From Hyphomicrobiales bacterium (GTDB lineage Bacteria > Pseudomonadota > Alphaproteobacteria > Rhizobiales > Aestuariivirgaceae): DNA of 64,000 nt. Numbering within the stretch: position 1 is the first letter of the stretch; the number at the start of each line of letters is the position of its first letter. Both the position numbers and the translations under genes were made by a program. The stretch covers positions 952,501 through 1,016,500 of the forward strand of contig JADJVV010000001.1 in the NCBI GenBank assembly GCA_016710435.1, in the 5' to 3' direction. This document shows, one piece after another, positions 44,854-52,589 of the stretch. The notes beneath the pieces were generated by a model. That model was not told the origin of the DNA, searched no databases, and worked only from the letters and a program-made list of their open reading frames with translations.

Positions 44854-46455
44854 TCAGGCGTCGGCCTCCCCTTCGGCTTCAGCGTCGGCTTCCACGGCCG
44901 GGGCTTCGATCCAGCCCAGCGCCACGCGTGCCTGCAGGATGAGGGCTTCGGCTTCCGCCGCCGAAACACCATGATCCGTGAGATAGCCCTTGTGCTTGAC
45001 GGTCTCGCCGTTCTTGCGCTCGTTCCAGCCGGTGAGTTCGTCCGTGGCGAGATCGGCGAAGTCCTCGAGGGACTTCACGCCCGCCTCGCCCAGCGATACC
45101 ACCATGCGGGGGCTCAGGCCTTCGAAGCCGGCGAGATCGTCGGCGACACCGAGTTCCTTGCGCTTTTCTTCCATTTCAGTGGCTTCCCGCTCCAGGAACA
45201 CCTTGGCGCGGTTCTGCAACTCTTCTGCCGTCGATTCATCGAGGCCTTCGATGGAGGCGATTTCGCGCGGTTCCACCAGCGCCAGTTCCTCGACCTCGGC
45301 AAAGCCTTCGGAGGCGAGCAGCTGGGCCAGCATTTCATCCACGTCGAGGGCATCCACGAAGAGCTTGGTGCGGGCGGCGAATTCCTTCTGGCGGCGCTCC
45401 GATTCCTCGGCTTCCGTCATGATGTCGATGTCCCAGCCCGTGAGCTGCGACGCCAGACGCACGTTCTGGCCGCGGCGGCCGATGGCGAGCGACAATTGCT
45501 CGTCCGGCACAACGACCTCGATGCGCTCGGCTTCCTCGTCGAGCACCACCTTGGAGACTTCCGCAGGCGCCAGCGCATTCACCACGAAGGTGGCCACATC
45601 CGGCGACCACTGGATGATGTCGATCTTTTCACCCTGCAATTCGTTGACGACAGCCTGCACGCGGCTGCCGCGCATGCCGACGCATGCACCCACCGGATCG
45701 ATCGAGCCATCCTTCGAACGCACGCCGATCTTGGCGCGGCTGCCCGGATCACGGGCGACCGAGACGACATCAACGACGCCATCATAAATTTCCGGCACTT
45801 CCTGGCCGAACAGCTTGGCCATGAACTGCGGGTGCGTGCGCGACAGGAAAATCTGCGGACCGCGCTGTTCGCGGCGCACGTCATAGATATAGGCGCGGAT
45901 GCGGTCGCCGGGGCGGAAGGTTTCGCGCGGCAGCGTTTCATCGCGGCGCACGATGCCTTCGCCACGGCCCAGGTCCACGATCACGTTGCCGTATTCGGCA
46001 CGCTTCACCACGCCGTTGATGATGTCGCCGATGCGGTCCTTGAACTCGTCATAGACGCGGTCGCGTTCGGCATCGCGCACCTTCTGCACGATCACCTGCT
46101 TGGCCGACTGGGCGGCGATGCGGCCGAACTCGATGGGCGGAAGGGCTTCGGCGATGAAGTCGCCGACCTGTGCGGCCGGATTGCGCTTGGCTGCATCCAC
46201 GAGCGAAATCTGCGTGGCGTCATTGTCCACCACCTCTGCCACCTGCAGCAGGCGGTTGAGGCGCGTCTCGCCGGTCCGCGGATCGATCTCGGCGCGAATG
46301 TCGTTCTCCAGCCCGTAGCGCTGCTTGGCGGCGCGCGTCATGGCGTCTTCCATGGCTTCCAGCACGATGCTCTTGTCGATCGACTTTTCGCGCGCCACGG
46401 CGTCCGCGATCTGCAGAAGCTCAAGCCTGTTGGCGCTGACAGCAGTGTTAGCCAT
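44854..46455 (-). CDS. nusA: Transcription termination/antitermination protein NusA
   Basis: RNA polymerase-binding factor in pausing, termination and antitermination. 533 residues: NusA N-domain (1-130), S1 domain (about 135-200, GDIINGVVKRAEYGNVIVDLGRGEGIV), two KH domains (about 230-350, with KIGVRSKDGSIDPVGACVGMRGSRVQ and SLAIGRRGQNVRLASQLTGW), a helix-hairpin-helix C-terminal part and an acidic tail. Such acidic tails are usual in alphaproteobacteria. The start at 46455 has AAGGA upstream and overlaps rimP by 8 bases. Confidence 0.97.
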   Translation of the reverse strand: MANTAVSANRLELLQIADAVAREKSIDKSIVLEAMEDAMTRAAKQRYGLENDIRAEIDPRTGETRLNRLLQVAEVVDNDATQISLVDAAKRNPAAQVGDFIAEALPPIEFGRIAAQSAKQVIVQKVRDAERDRVYDEFKDRIGDIINGVVKRAEYGNVIVDLGRGEGIVRRDETLPRETFRPGDRIRAYIYDVRREQRGPQIFLSRTHPQFMAKLFGQEVPEIYDGVVDVVSVARDPGSRAKIGVRSKDGSIDPVGACVGMRGSRVQAVVNELQGEKIDIIQWSPDVATFVVNALAPAEVSKVVLDEEAERIEVVVPDEQLSLAIGRRGQNVRLASQLTGWDIDIMTEAEESERRQKEFAARTKLFVDALDVDEMLAQLLASEGFAEVEELALVEPREIASIEGLDESTAEELQNRAKVFLEREATEMEEKRKELGVADDLAGFEGLSPRMVVSLGEAGVKSLEDFADLATDELTGWNERKNGETVKHKGYLTDHGVSAAEAEALILQARVALGWIEAPAVEADAEAEGEADA

Positions 46456-47092
46456 TGTCGTTTCCTTCTTCGGTAACTTCGGCCCCGTCGTCATCTTCGG
46501 GGGGGTTGATCTCGCCGTCAAAATCGGAGGCATCCGATACGGCGTTGGGATTGTTCTTGAGGCGTGCCTTGGCCGCCTCGATCAGCTCGTCGGTGAGTGA
46601 CAGCTTGGCCTCGCCGATGTCGGCAAAGGGCACGCCGATCAGCAGCGGCTCCTTGTTGCCGCCTTCCGGATTTTCGATGAAGAGGCGGACCTCGCCATCG
46701 TGGTAGCCTTCCAGTTCGCCCTTGAAGCGTTTGCGGCCGGCTTGCGGCACGGCCATTTCCAGCTTCACCTCATGTCCGGCCCAGTCCTCGAAGTCTTGCG
46801 CCCGTACCAGCGGACGGTCGATGCCGGGAGACGAGATTTCCAGATTGTAGCGTCCGCTCATGATGTCTGCGACATCGAGCGCTGGCGAGAAGGCGCGGCT
46901 GAACTGTTCGCAGTCGTCGATGGTGAAGGTGCCGTCCGGCCGTTCCGCCATGATCTGCACCGTGCCACCGATCAGCTTCACACGCACCAGCCGGAAACCC
47001 AGGCCTTCAAGCACAGGCTCCGCCAGCGCCGCGATGCGCGCCGCCGGGCCCGTCTCGCGGGCCAGTCGCTGGGATGGCAATGTCTCGGTCAT
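46448..47092 (-). CDS. rimP: Ribosome maturation factor RimP
   Basis: Needed for 30S subunit assembly. 214 residues from the ATG at 47092 (AAGGA 9 bases upstream). The N-terminal domain has PVLEGLGFRLVRVKLIGGTVQIMAERPDGTFTIDDCEQFSRAFSPALDV, then NLEISSPGIDRPLV, the family signature, and a C-terminal SH3-like domain. A 45-residue acidic tail (ending DDDGAEVTEEGNDNG) goes beyond the E. coli length. First gene of the rimP-nusA-ylxR-infB transcript. Confidence 0.95.
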   Translation of the reverse strand: MTETLPSQRLARETGPAARIAALAEPVLEGLGFRLVRVKLIGGTVQIMAERPDGTFTIDDCEQFSRAFSPALDVADIMSGRYNLEISSPGIDRPLVRAQDFEDWAGHEVKLEMAVPQAGRKRFKGELEGYHDGEVRLFIENPEGGNKEPLLIGVPFADIGEAKLSLTDELIEAAKARLKNNPNAVSDASDFDGEINPPEDDDGAEVTEEGNDNG

Positions 47093-47113
47093 CTTGTCCT
47101 TGGCTTCAGGCAA

Positions 47114-47141
47114 TAAAAAAAGCGGGCCCCTCGCGGGACCC
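47114..47141 (-). terminator. Leader terminator (possible attenuator) before rimP
   Basis: Minus strand: GGGTCCC-GCGA-GGGGCCC (47141-47124, one G-U pair) followed by GC and a run of seven T (47121-47115). It is a complete intrinsic terminator that stands only 22 bases before the rimP ATG and downstream of the probable rimP promoter. It would therefore cut transcription before the nusA-infB operon unless read through. Confidence 0.75.
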
Positions 47142-47191
47142 ACTCTCCAATTCCGGTTTCCCGGTTCTGATGAGTGAATTTCGTGAGGCTC

Positions 47192-47220
47192 ACATAGTCT
47201 TTTTCCGTCCCCGGGGCAAG
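47192..47220 (-). promoter_or_regulatory. Sigma-70 promoter of the rimP-nusA-infB operon
   Basis: Minus strand CTTGCC (47220-47215), 17 bases, CTATGT (47197-47192), close to the alphaproteobacterial consensus CTTGAC-N17-CTATAT. The start would be near 47185, giving a leader of about 90 bases. The leader holds a GAAA-capped CCGG hairpin (about 47150-47165) and then the terminator. Confidence 0.6.
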
Positions 47221-47290
47221 AGGCTGGGGACGGAGCTGCCGACGGCTCGCAAATGGTCCCCCATCGGGCAGCGACACTTTGCCGTGGGCC

Positions 47291-47330
47291 ATCTCGCAAC
47301 TGCGAGATTGATCGTCTCGCATATGCGAAA
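47291..47330 (+). promoter_or_regulatory. Tandem palindromic operators
   Basis: Site 1, ATCTCGCAACTGCGAGAT (47291-47308), is a perfect inverted repeat with a 2-base centre. Site 2, TCTCGCATATGCGAAA (47315-47330), is the same motif with one mismatch between its arms. Centres are 23 bases apart. They overlap the -35 and spacer of the promoter of the 61-residue gene, the layout of a repressor-controlled promoter. The regulator is unknown. Confidence 0.7.
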
Positions 47331-47336
47331 TATATA
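47308..47336 (+). promoter_or_regulatory. Sigma-70 promoter of the 61-residue gene
   Basis: TTGATC (47308-47313), 17-base spacer, TATATA (47331-47336). The spacer is almost entirely the second palindromic operator, and the first operator ends at the first base of the -35. The start would be near 47343, about 50 bases before the ATG at 47394. Confidence 0.65.
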
Positions 47337-47393
47337 GACTTTCGTTTTAGGACAGCAGCTTGAGGATGAGCTCAGTCCGAACGGAGAAAGAAG

Positions 47394-47579
47394 ATGCTTT
47401 ACAAGAAATACCGCAAGATGGCCGAACCGAACAAAGGCCACACCTACAGCGTGCATTCCCACGGCAATTCCGGGAAGGTTCACCAGTGGCTTCTCTGCCG
47501 CGACAGTGACGTGTTCGACCGCCATCTGGTGGAAGAAATCGAACTGAACGATCCCAAGGTCTGGCAGTGGCTGGAATAG
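47394..47579 (+). CDS. Small soluble protein of unknown function, 61 aa
   Basis: I do not recognise a family. The sequence starts MLYKKYRKMAEPNKGHTYSV, is rich in His, Lys and charged residues (two SH(G/S) and one GKVHQW segment), has a single Cys, and ends DPKVWQWLE. It has no signal peptide or membrane span. It is probably real: GGAG lies 8 bases before the ATG, and a good promoter with two operator copies stands upstream. It is divergent from the rimP operon and convergent with the TauE/SafE gene. Confidence 0.65.
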   Translation: MLYKKYRKMAEPNKGHTYSVHSHGNSGKVHQWLLCRDSDVFDRHLVEEIELNDPKVWQWLE

Positions 47580-47594
47580 CCCTTCATTGATCTG

Positions 47595-47626
47595 AAACAA
47601 AAAAGGCGGGGCGCCCGTCGCCCTGC
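47595..47626 (-). terminator. Intrinsic terminator of the TauE/SafE gene
   Basis: Minus strand GCAGGGCG (47626-47619), 5-base loop, CGCCCCGC (47613-47606), then CTTTTTTGTTT. One G-U pair in an 8-bp stem. It lies 10 bases past the stop of the TauE/SafE gene and may also end the convergent 61-residue gene, although the T-run is poor in that direction. Confidence 0.8.
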
Positions 47627-47635
47627 TCTGCTTCT

Positions 47636-48385
47636 CTATCCCCACACCGGCAGACTGATCGCCAGCGACAGCCCGATCAGTGCCAGGCAGATGCGCCGGA
47701 ATGTATCCGCACTTGCCAGATGGAACACCTTGCTGCCCGCATAAAGCCCGGCAGCGAAGAACGGCACCAGCAGCAGCGCCAGCTTGAAGATGGCAATGGT
47801 CAGCAGCTTTCCCACCAGATAGCTGGCGAAGGCCATCATCGTTGAAAAGGCGAAATACAGGATCGTCGAGGCCCGCATCTCGCGATGGTCATGGTTGCCA
47901 CCGAGCCAATAGGCAACAACCGGCGGGCCCGCGAGTTGCGCCAGCCCACTGAACACGCCGGAGGTCACGCCCACCGCCACCGTCATGCCCGCATGCGGCT
48001 TGCCGCCATAGCGCCAGCCGGAAACCAGAAGCACCAGCATGGCGGCTACCAGGAGCGTGATGAACCAGCGCAGCAGATGGGGATCACCCAGCGCCAGCGC
48101 CACCGTGCCAAGCGGCACGCCGACAAAACCGCCCACCGCCATCAGTGCGACTTCGGGTTTCCGGGCCTTCTCCCAGGACGTCCACATCAGCGGCAGGGCC
48201 ACGATGCCATCGGTCAGCAGCAGCAACGGTGCTGCCGCCTGCGGACCCAGGAATCGCGCCGCCAGCGGCACAAAGATCAAGGCCGCGCCAAAGCCCGAGA
48301 AGCCGCGCGCCAGGCCGGCAATAAATGCCGTCACCGCAAGCAGGGCGAAGAGGGAAAGAGAGACACCCGCGAAATCCGAAATCAT
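47636..48385 (-). CDS. Sulfite exporter TauE/SafE family protein
   Basis: A 249-residue inner membrane protein with about seven to eight hydrophobic helices, of the TauE/SafE (formerly DUF81) family. Pattern: FIAGLARGFSGFGAALIFVPLAARFLGPQAAAPLLLLTD near the N-terminus and the second-half repeat GVTSGVFSGLAQLAGPPVVAYWLGG. Members are linked to export of sulfite or sulfur-containing organics, but the substrate here is unknown. No good ribosome site precedes the ATG at 48385. It follows the Nudix gene on the same strand. Confidence 0.88.
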   Translation of the reverse strand: MISDFAGVSLSLFALLAVTAFIAGLARGFSGFGAALIFVPLAARFLGPQAAAPLLLLTDGIVALPLMWTSWEKARKPEVALMAVGGFVGVPLGTVALALGDPHLLRWFITLLVAAMLVLLVSGWRYGGKPHAGMTVAVGVTSGVFSGLAQLAGPPVVAYWLGGNHDHREMRASTILYFAFSTMMAFASYLVGKLLTIAIFKLALLLVPFFAAGLYAGSKVFHLASADTFRRICLALIGLSLAISLPVWG

Positions 48386-48428
48386 CGTGGGACTGATAGT
48401 GTGAGAATGCACAGCGTCAAGGGCAGCT

Positions 48429-48842
48429 TCAGCCCTTGAAGTTCCGGAGCAGCGTCTTGAGCCCAGGCTCCGCCACGCGCAGAACGGCGTCATGGGTCGA
48501 AAACCAGCTGCGCGCCCGTTCCTCCATCTCCGGCCAGGCCTTGCGCTTCTTTTCAACTTCCAGCGCATAGACCGTGACCGTGATGGGCAGGATCTCTTTC
48601 TTGCCGCGCTTTTCATAGAAGAATGTGCCGAGCGGTTCCCGCCGCATGCGGCCCTCGACGCCGGCTTCCTCGAAGGCTTCGCGGCGAGCCGCGTTGTAGT
48701 CGGTGAGGCCCTCCATGGGCCAGCCTTTGGGAATGACCCAGCGCCGCGTCTCGCGCGATGTCACCAGCAGCACCTCATGGCTCTGCTTGCGCTTGCGCCA
48801 GCACAGGGCCGCCACCTGCTGCAATGGTTCGCGCCCGCTCAC
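48429..48842 (-). CDS. Nudix hydrolase (DIPP-like)
   Basis: A 137-residue Nudix hydrolase started at GTG (48842): VSGREPLQQVAALCWRKRK. The Nudix box is GWPMEGLTDYNAARREAFEEAGV, in which the REAFEEAG core is intact. ETRRWVIPKGWP is the typical lead-in of the diphosphoinositol polyphosphate phosphohydrolase-like bacterial subgroup. The substrate (a nucleoside or inositol diphosphate, or polyphosphate) is inferred. The start codon overlaps the stop of the phosphate transporter (GTGA), so translation is coupled and a phosphate-related role is plausible. Confidence 0.86.
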   Translation of the reverse strand: MSGREPLQQVAALCWRKRKQSHEVLLVTSRETRRWVIPKGWPMEGLTDYNAARREAFEEAGVEGRMRREPLGTFFYEKRGKKEILPITVTVYALEVEKKRKAWPEMEERARSWFSTHDAVLRVAEPGLKTLLRNFKG

Positions 48843-49840
48843 AGCACGTGGGTTGCCAGCCAGTAGAACACCGCCGCAAGGAAGGCGGAGGCAGGAATGG
48901 TGATCACCCAGGCCCAGACGATGTTGGAGGCGATGCCCCAGCGCACCGAGTTGGCGCGCCGTGCCGTGCCCGCACCCACGATGGCGCCGGTGATGGTGTG
49001 GGTGGTCGACACGGGAATGCCGAGGTAGGTCGCCGCAAACAGCGTGAGTGCGCCCGCCGTGTTGGCACAGGCGCCCTGCATCGGCGACAGCTTGGTGATC
49101 TTCGATCCCATGGTGTGCACGATGCGCCATCCCCCGAGCATGGTTCCGAGGCCCATCACCACATAGCAGGAAAAGATCGCCCAGTCGGGCACATGGAATT
49201 CCTTGTAGACGCCGTTGGAATAAAGCAGCACCGCGATGATGCCGGCCGTCTTCTGCGCGTCGTTGCTGCCATGGCCCAGCGAGTAGAGCGCCGAAGCCAC
49301 AAGCTGCAGCTTGCGCATCACCCCTTCCGCCCAAGCCGGATGGGCGCGCACGAAGAGCCAACTCAGCAGGATCATCAGGATGATCGCCAGCACAAAACCC
49401 GTGAACGGTGACAGGACGATGGCATAGATGGTCTTGGACAAGCCGCCCCAGACAATGGCACCGAAGCCTGCCTTGGTGACGCCCGCGCCCACGATGCCAC
49501 CCACCAGCGCATGCGACGAGGACGAGGGAATGCCGCCCCACCAGGTGATGAGGTTCCAGGCGATGGCGCCCGCGAGTGCCCCGAAGACAACGGCATTGTC
49601 GATCAGCTCGGGCGCGATGATGCCCTTGCCGACCGTGGTCGCGACGTGCGCCTCAAAGATGAAGAAGGCAGCGAAGTTGAAGAAGCCCGCCCACAGCACC
49701 GCATGGAAGGGCTTCAGGACACGCGTCGACACGACTGTCGCAATGGCATTGGCGGAGTCATGCATGCCGTTGATGAAGTCGAAGAACAGCGCCACGAAAA
49801 TGAGCGCGAAGAGCGTGACGTTGAAGCCGACGGGGTCCAT
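48839..49840 (-). CDS. Inorganic phosphate transporter (PiT family)
   Basis: A 333-residue low-affinity phosphate/cation symporter with about ten membrane spans. PiT signatures: DFINGMHDSANAIATVVSTRVL at the N-terminal end and GSNDAQKTAGIIA in the second half, which hold the conserved GANDVAN-like and NDxxK motifs, and the GIPVSTTHTITGAIVGAG block. It is 14 bases after the DUF47 gene, a usual partner, and overlaps the Nudix start. It probably takes up phosphate or metal-phosphate. Confidence 0.95.
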   Translation of the reverse strand: MDPVGFNVTLFALIFVALFFDFINGMHDSANAIATVVSTRVLKPFHAVLWAGFFNFAAFFIFEAHVATTVGKGIIAPELIDNAVVFGALAGAIAWNLITWWGGIPSSSSHALVGGIVGAGVTKAGFGAIVWGGLSKTIYAIVLSPFTGFVLAIILMILLSWLFVRAHPAWAEGVMRKLQLVASALYSLGHGSNDAQKTAGIIAVLLYSNGVYKEFHVPDWAIFSCYVVMGLGTMLGGWRIVHTMGSKITKLSPMQGACANTAGALTLFAATYLGIPVSTTHTITGAIVGAGTARRANSVRWGIASNIVWAWVITIPASAFLAAVFYWLATHVL

Positions 49841-49854
49841 GGCGGCCTCCGTCC

Positions 49855-50499
49855 TCAGGCGTGCTCGATGACGATGTCGCTCACCACGTGAGCCACATCC
49901 TCGAAGCGGTCGCAGATCTTCTCGAGGTGGTCATAGAGTTCCGAGCCGATGATGAAAGCCAGCGGATCCTTCTTGGCACGGCCCTTGTAGAGGGTGCGGA
50001 GACCTTCGTCGTTCAGCTGGTCGGACTGTTCCTCGATCTTGGTGATCTCGCCCGTCAGCGTGTGCAGCTTGGAGGAGTTGCTGCCGACATTGCGCAACAG
50101 CGGCAGCGCTTCGGCCGTGAGCTTCGCGAGCATGATCACCCGGTCGGCCATGGCCCGCATGTTGGGCTCGAAGGTGGTGACATCATACAGCATCACAACC
50201 TTGCCGGTCTTGTTCATCTGGTCGATGGCGTCGTCCAGCGTGGAGGAGAGGGCCTTGATGTCGCTGCGGTCGAAGGGCGTGATGAAGGCCCGGCGGATCG
50301 CCTGCATCACCTCGTAGGAAATGTGGTCGGCCTCTTCTTCCTGCCGCGAGAGCTTGGCGCAATTGTCCGCAAGCGATGCGCCGCCATCGAGGATGGCCCG
50401 CAGCGTCTGCGCCGCTTCCTGCGCCTTGGCGGCCTGCGCTTCGAAGAGGTCGAAGAACTTCTCTTCCTTGGGCATCAGGGATTTGATGAATTGAACCAT
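49855..50499 (-). CDS. DUF47 (PhoU-like) phosphate transport regulator
   Basis: A 214-residue all-helical PhoU-like protein of the DUF47 (TIGR00153) family. Pattern: MVQFIKSLMPKEEKFFDLFEAQAAKAQEAAQTL, LSRQEEEADHISYEVMQAIRRAFITPFDRSDIKALSSTLDDAIDQM and DRFEDVAHVVSDIVIEHA, the E-x-x-x-D motifs that bind metal clusters in PhoU. It is thought to control the adjacent PiT transporter. GGAG 8 bases before the ATG at 50499. The unit is DUF47-pit-Nudix. Confidence 0.93.
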   Translation of the reverse strand: MVQFIKSLMPKEEKFFDLFEAQAAKAQEAAQTLRAILDGGASLADNCAKLSRQEEEADHISYEVMQAIRRAFITPFDRSDIKALSSTLDDAIDQMNKTGKVVMLYDVTTFEPNMRAMADRVIMLAKLTAEALPLLRNVGSNSSKLHTLTGEITKIEEQSDQLNDEGLRTLYKGRAKKDPLAFIIGSELYDHLEKICDRFEDVAHVVSDIVIEHA

Positions 50500-50582
50500 C
50501 GCCGCGCTCCGCTGTTGTGACGGTTGAATGACAGCCATATGACAGCACGGCCCCGCTTGCGATAGTGCGTTTTTGCCGCGAT

Positions 50583-51236
50583 TCACCGTTTTCGGAAAGT
50601 GAGGTAGGCGGGCGCTCGCCCCTCCCGGATGGCCTTGGTTTCATAGCGGGTGCGGGTCCAGTCCGCGAAGGGCTGCGACGGATCGCCCTCCTCCGCAAAC
50701 CCGCCATGCGCGGCCACATGGTCGCGTGTCCAGTTCACATAATCGGGAATGTCGCTGGCAAACAGGAACAGCCCGTCATCCGTGAGCACCCGGTGGAAAT
50801 GGCCGAGTGCCGCGGGCGAGACGAAGCGGCGCTTCTTCTGCCGCTCCTTGGGCCATGGATCGGGATAGAGCAGATAGATCCGCTCCATGGATTGGTCCGG
50901 CAGCGCTTCAAGCAGGGCGCGCGCATCACCATAGTGAACACGGACATTGCGCAGTCCGCGCTCCTCGATTTCGGCCAGCAGCTTTGCGACACCGTTGAGG
51001 AAGGCTTCCGCCCCGGTCAGCGCCACGCCGGGATGGAGTTGGGCCTGGTGCGCCAGATGTTCGCCGCCACCGAAACCGATCTCCAGCCAGCGCGGCGCGG
51101 CCGAATTTGCAAGCGGATCGGCGATGTCCAGCGCCACCTGCGGAAGAAGACTTTCCATGAGGTCGGAATGGCGACGGCGCAAAGGTTTCCCCTTGCGCCG
51201 GCCGTAGAATTGAAAGCGGGGCAGTCCAGTCGTCAC
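50583..51236 (-). CDS. trmB: tRNA (guanine-N7)-methyltransferase TrmB
   Basis: Methylates guanine 46 of tRNA with SAM. 217 residues. Family pattern: FYGRRKGKPLRRRHSDL, the SAM loop WLEIGFGGGEHLAHQAQ, VRVHYGDARALLEALPD and the diagnostic YLLYPDPWPKERQKKRRFV. Its start overlaps the end of metK by 4 bases, so SAM synthesis and a SAM user are coupled, a common arrangement in Rhizobiales. Confidence 0.96.
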   Translation of the reverse strand: MTTGLPRFQFYGRRKGKPLRRRHSDLMESLLPQVALDIADPLANSAAPRWLEIGFGGGEHLAHQAQLHPGVALTGAEAFLNGVAKLLAEIEERGLRNVRVHYGDARALLEALPDQSMERIYLLYPDPWPKERQKKRRFVSPAALGHFHRVLTDDGLFLFASDIPDYVNWTRDHVAAHGGFAEEGDPSQPFADWTRTRYETKAIREGRAPAYLTFRKR

Positions 51237-52423
51237 TTCACCGCCGCTTTGAGCGCCTTCACGAGGTCGGTACGCTCCCAGGAGAAGCCGCCGTCCTTTT
51301 CCGGCTTGCGTCCGAAGTGGCCATAGGCCGAGGTGCGCGCGTAGATGGGGCGGTTGAGATCGAGGTGGGTGCGGATGCCGCGCGGTGAAAGATCCATCAC
51401 CTTGCGGATGGCCTTCTCCAGCTTCTCTTCCTTCACCTTGCCCGTGCCGTGGGTGTCCACATAGACCGACAGGGGCTGCGATACGCCGATCGCATAGGAG
51501 AGCTGGATCGTGCAGCGCGAGGCGAGCTTGGCCGCCACGATGTTCTTGGCGAGGTAGCGTGCCGCATAGGCCGCCGAACGGTCCACCTTCGTCGGGTCCT
51601 TGCCCGAGAAAGCACCGCCGCCATGGGGAGCGGCACCGCCATAGGTGTCAACGATGATCTTGCGGCCCGTGAGACCGCAGTCACCATCGGGTCCGCCGAT
51701 GTAGAACTTGCCGGTGGGATTGACGTGCCACACCGTGTCCTTGGTGATCCAGCCCTTGGGAAGCGCCTTCTTCACATAGGGCTTCACGAGCGCGAGAACG
51801 TCCTTCGACGTCATGGACTCATCGAGGTGCTGGTGCGAGACGACGATCTGTGTCGCCGCCACGGGCTTGCCGTTCTTGTACTGGACGGAAACCTGGCTCT
51901 TGGAGTCGGGGCCAAGGCGCTTCTCGCCCTTGTGGCGCGCGTCCGCCAGAAGCTGAAGGATGCGCTGGGAATAATAAAGGGGTGCGGGCAAGAGGTCCGG
52001 CGTTTCATCGCAGGCATAGCCGAACATGATGCCCTGGTCGCCGGCGCCTTCATCCTTGTGGGCGGCGGCATCGACGCCAACGGCGATGTCAGCCGACTGG
52101 CCATGCAGCAGGATTTCAATCTTGGCAGTGTCCCAGTGGAAACCGTCCTGCTCGTAGCCGATGTCCTTGATCGCCTGCCGCGCCGTTTCCGCGATCTTTT
52201 CCTTGGTCACTGACGAGGGCCCGCGGTATTCGCCGGCGATCACCACGCGGTTGGTGGTGGCAAGTGTTTCGCAGGCCACGCGTACCGACCACGGATCCAT
52301 GCCCTGTGCCAGCGCCTCGCGGAAAAAAAGATCCACGACCTCGTCGGAAATGCGGTCACACACCTTGTCGGGATGACCTTCCGAGACTGCCTCACTGGTG
52401 AAAACGAAGTTCTTGCGCGCCAT
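51233..52423 (-). CDS. metK: S-adenosylmethionine synthase
   Basis: Makes SAM from methionine and ATP. 396 residues from the ATG at 52423. Motifs: TSEAVSEGHPDKVCDRISDEVVD at the N-terminus, GAGDQGIMFGYA (signature 1), and GGGAFSGKDPTKVDRSAAYAAR (signature 2). A 20-bp palindrome 22 bases before the start probably controls it. It follows the PhrR-like gene on the same strand with a hairpin terminator between, so it has its own promoter. Confidence 0.97.
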   Translation of the reverse strand: MARKNFVFTSEAVSEGHPDKVCDRISDEVVDLFFREALAQGMDPWSVRVACETLATTNRVVIAGEYRGPSSVTKEKIAETARQAIKDIGYEQDGFHWDTAKIEILLHGQSADIAVGVDAAAHKDEGAGDQGIMFGYACDETPDLLPAPLYYSQRILQLLADARHKGEKRLGPDSKSQVSVQYKNGKPVAATQIVVSHQHLDESMTSKDVLALVKPYVKKALPKGWITKDTVWHVNPTGKFYIGGPDGDCGLTGRKIIVDTYGGAAPHGGGAFSGKDPTKVDRSAAYAARYLAKNIVAAKLASRCTIQLSYAIGVSQPLSVYVDTHGTGKVKEEKLEKAIRKVMDLSPRGIRTHLDLNRPIYARTSAYGHFGRKPEKDGGFSWERTDLVKALKAAVK

Positions 52424-52444
52424 CAAAGACCCCTTCCCAACGCA

Positions 52445-52464
52445 ACATAAAGATATCTTTATGT
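52445..52464. promoter_or_regulatory. 20-bp perfect palindrome before metK (SahR-like operator)
   Basis: ACATAAAGATATCTTTATGT is a perfect inverted repeat over all 20 bases. It stands 22 bases before the metK ATG, so over or near the transcription start. From memory it is like the ATAAAG-centre-CTTTAT sites of the ArsR-family SahR repressor that senses S-adenosylhomocysteine in Proteobacteria. The match to SahR is recall, the palindrome is direct. Confidence 0.7.
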
Positions 52465-52510
52465 GTTCCGGCGCCGTTAATGACAGCCCTGCAGGATGGG
52501 GTCAAGTGCG

Positions 52511-52543
52511 AAGGCGGCCGCACCCTGTGGGTACAGCCGCCTT
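52511..52543 (-). terminator. Hairpin between the PhrR-like gene and metK
   Basis: AAGGCGGC (52511-52518) pairs perfectly with GCCGCCTT (52536-52543), and an inner ACCC-TGT-GGGT stem (52522-52532) lies between. It is 47 bases past the stop codon of the PhrR-like gene. The following T-tract is poor, so it may be an inefficient terminator. Confidence 0.5.
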
Positions 52544-52589
52544 TCGCATATTCTCGTCAATGGATCGGCTGAAGTGTTCGCCCGCCTGA

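Noticed and set aside
52424..52589. SAM riboswitch before metK
   Set aside because: The only strong elements are a DNA-type palindrome and a terminator hairpin of the upstream gene; no SAM-I, SAM-II or SAM/SAH core could be recognised.
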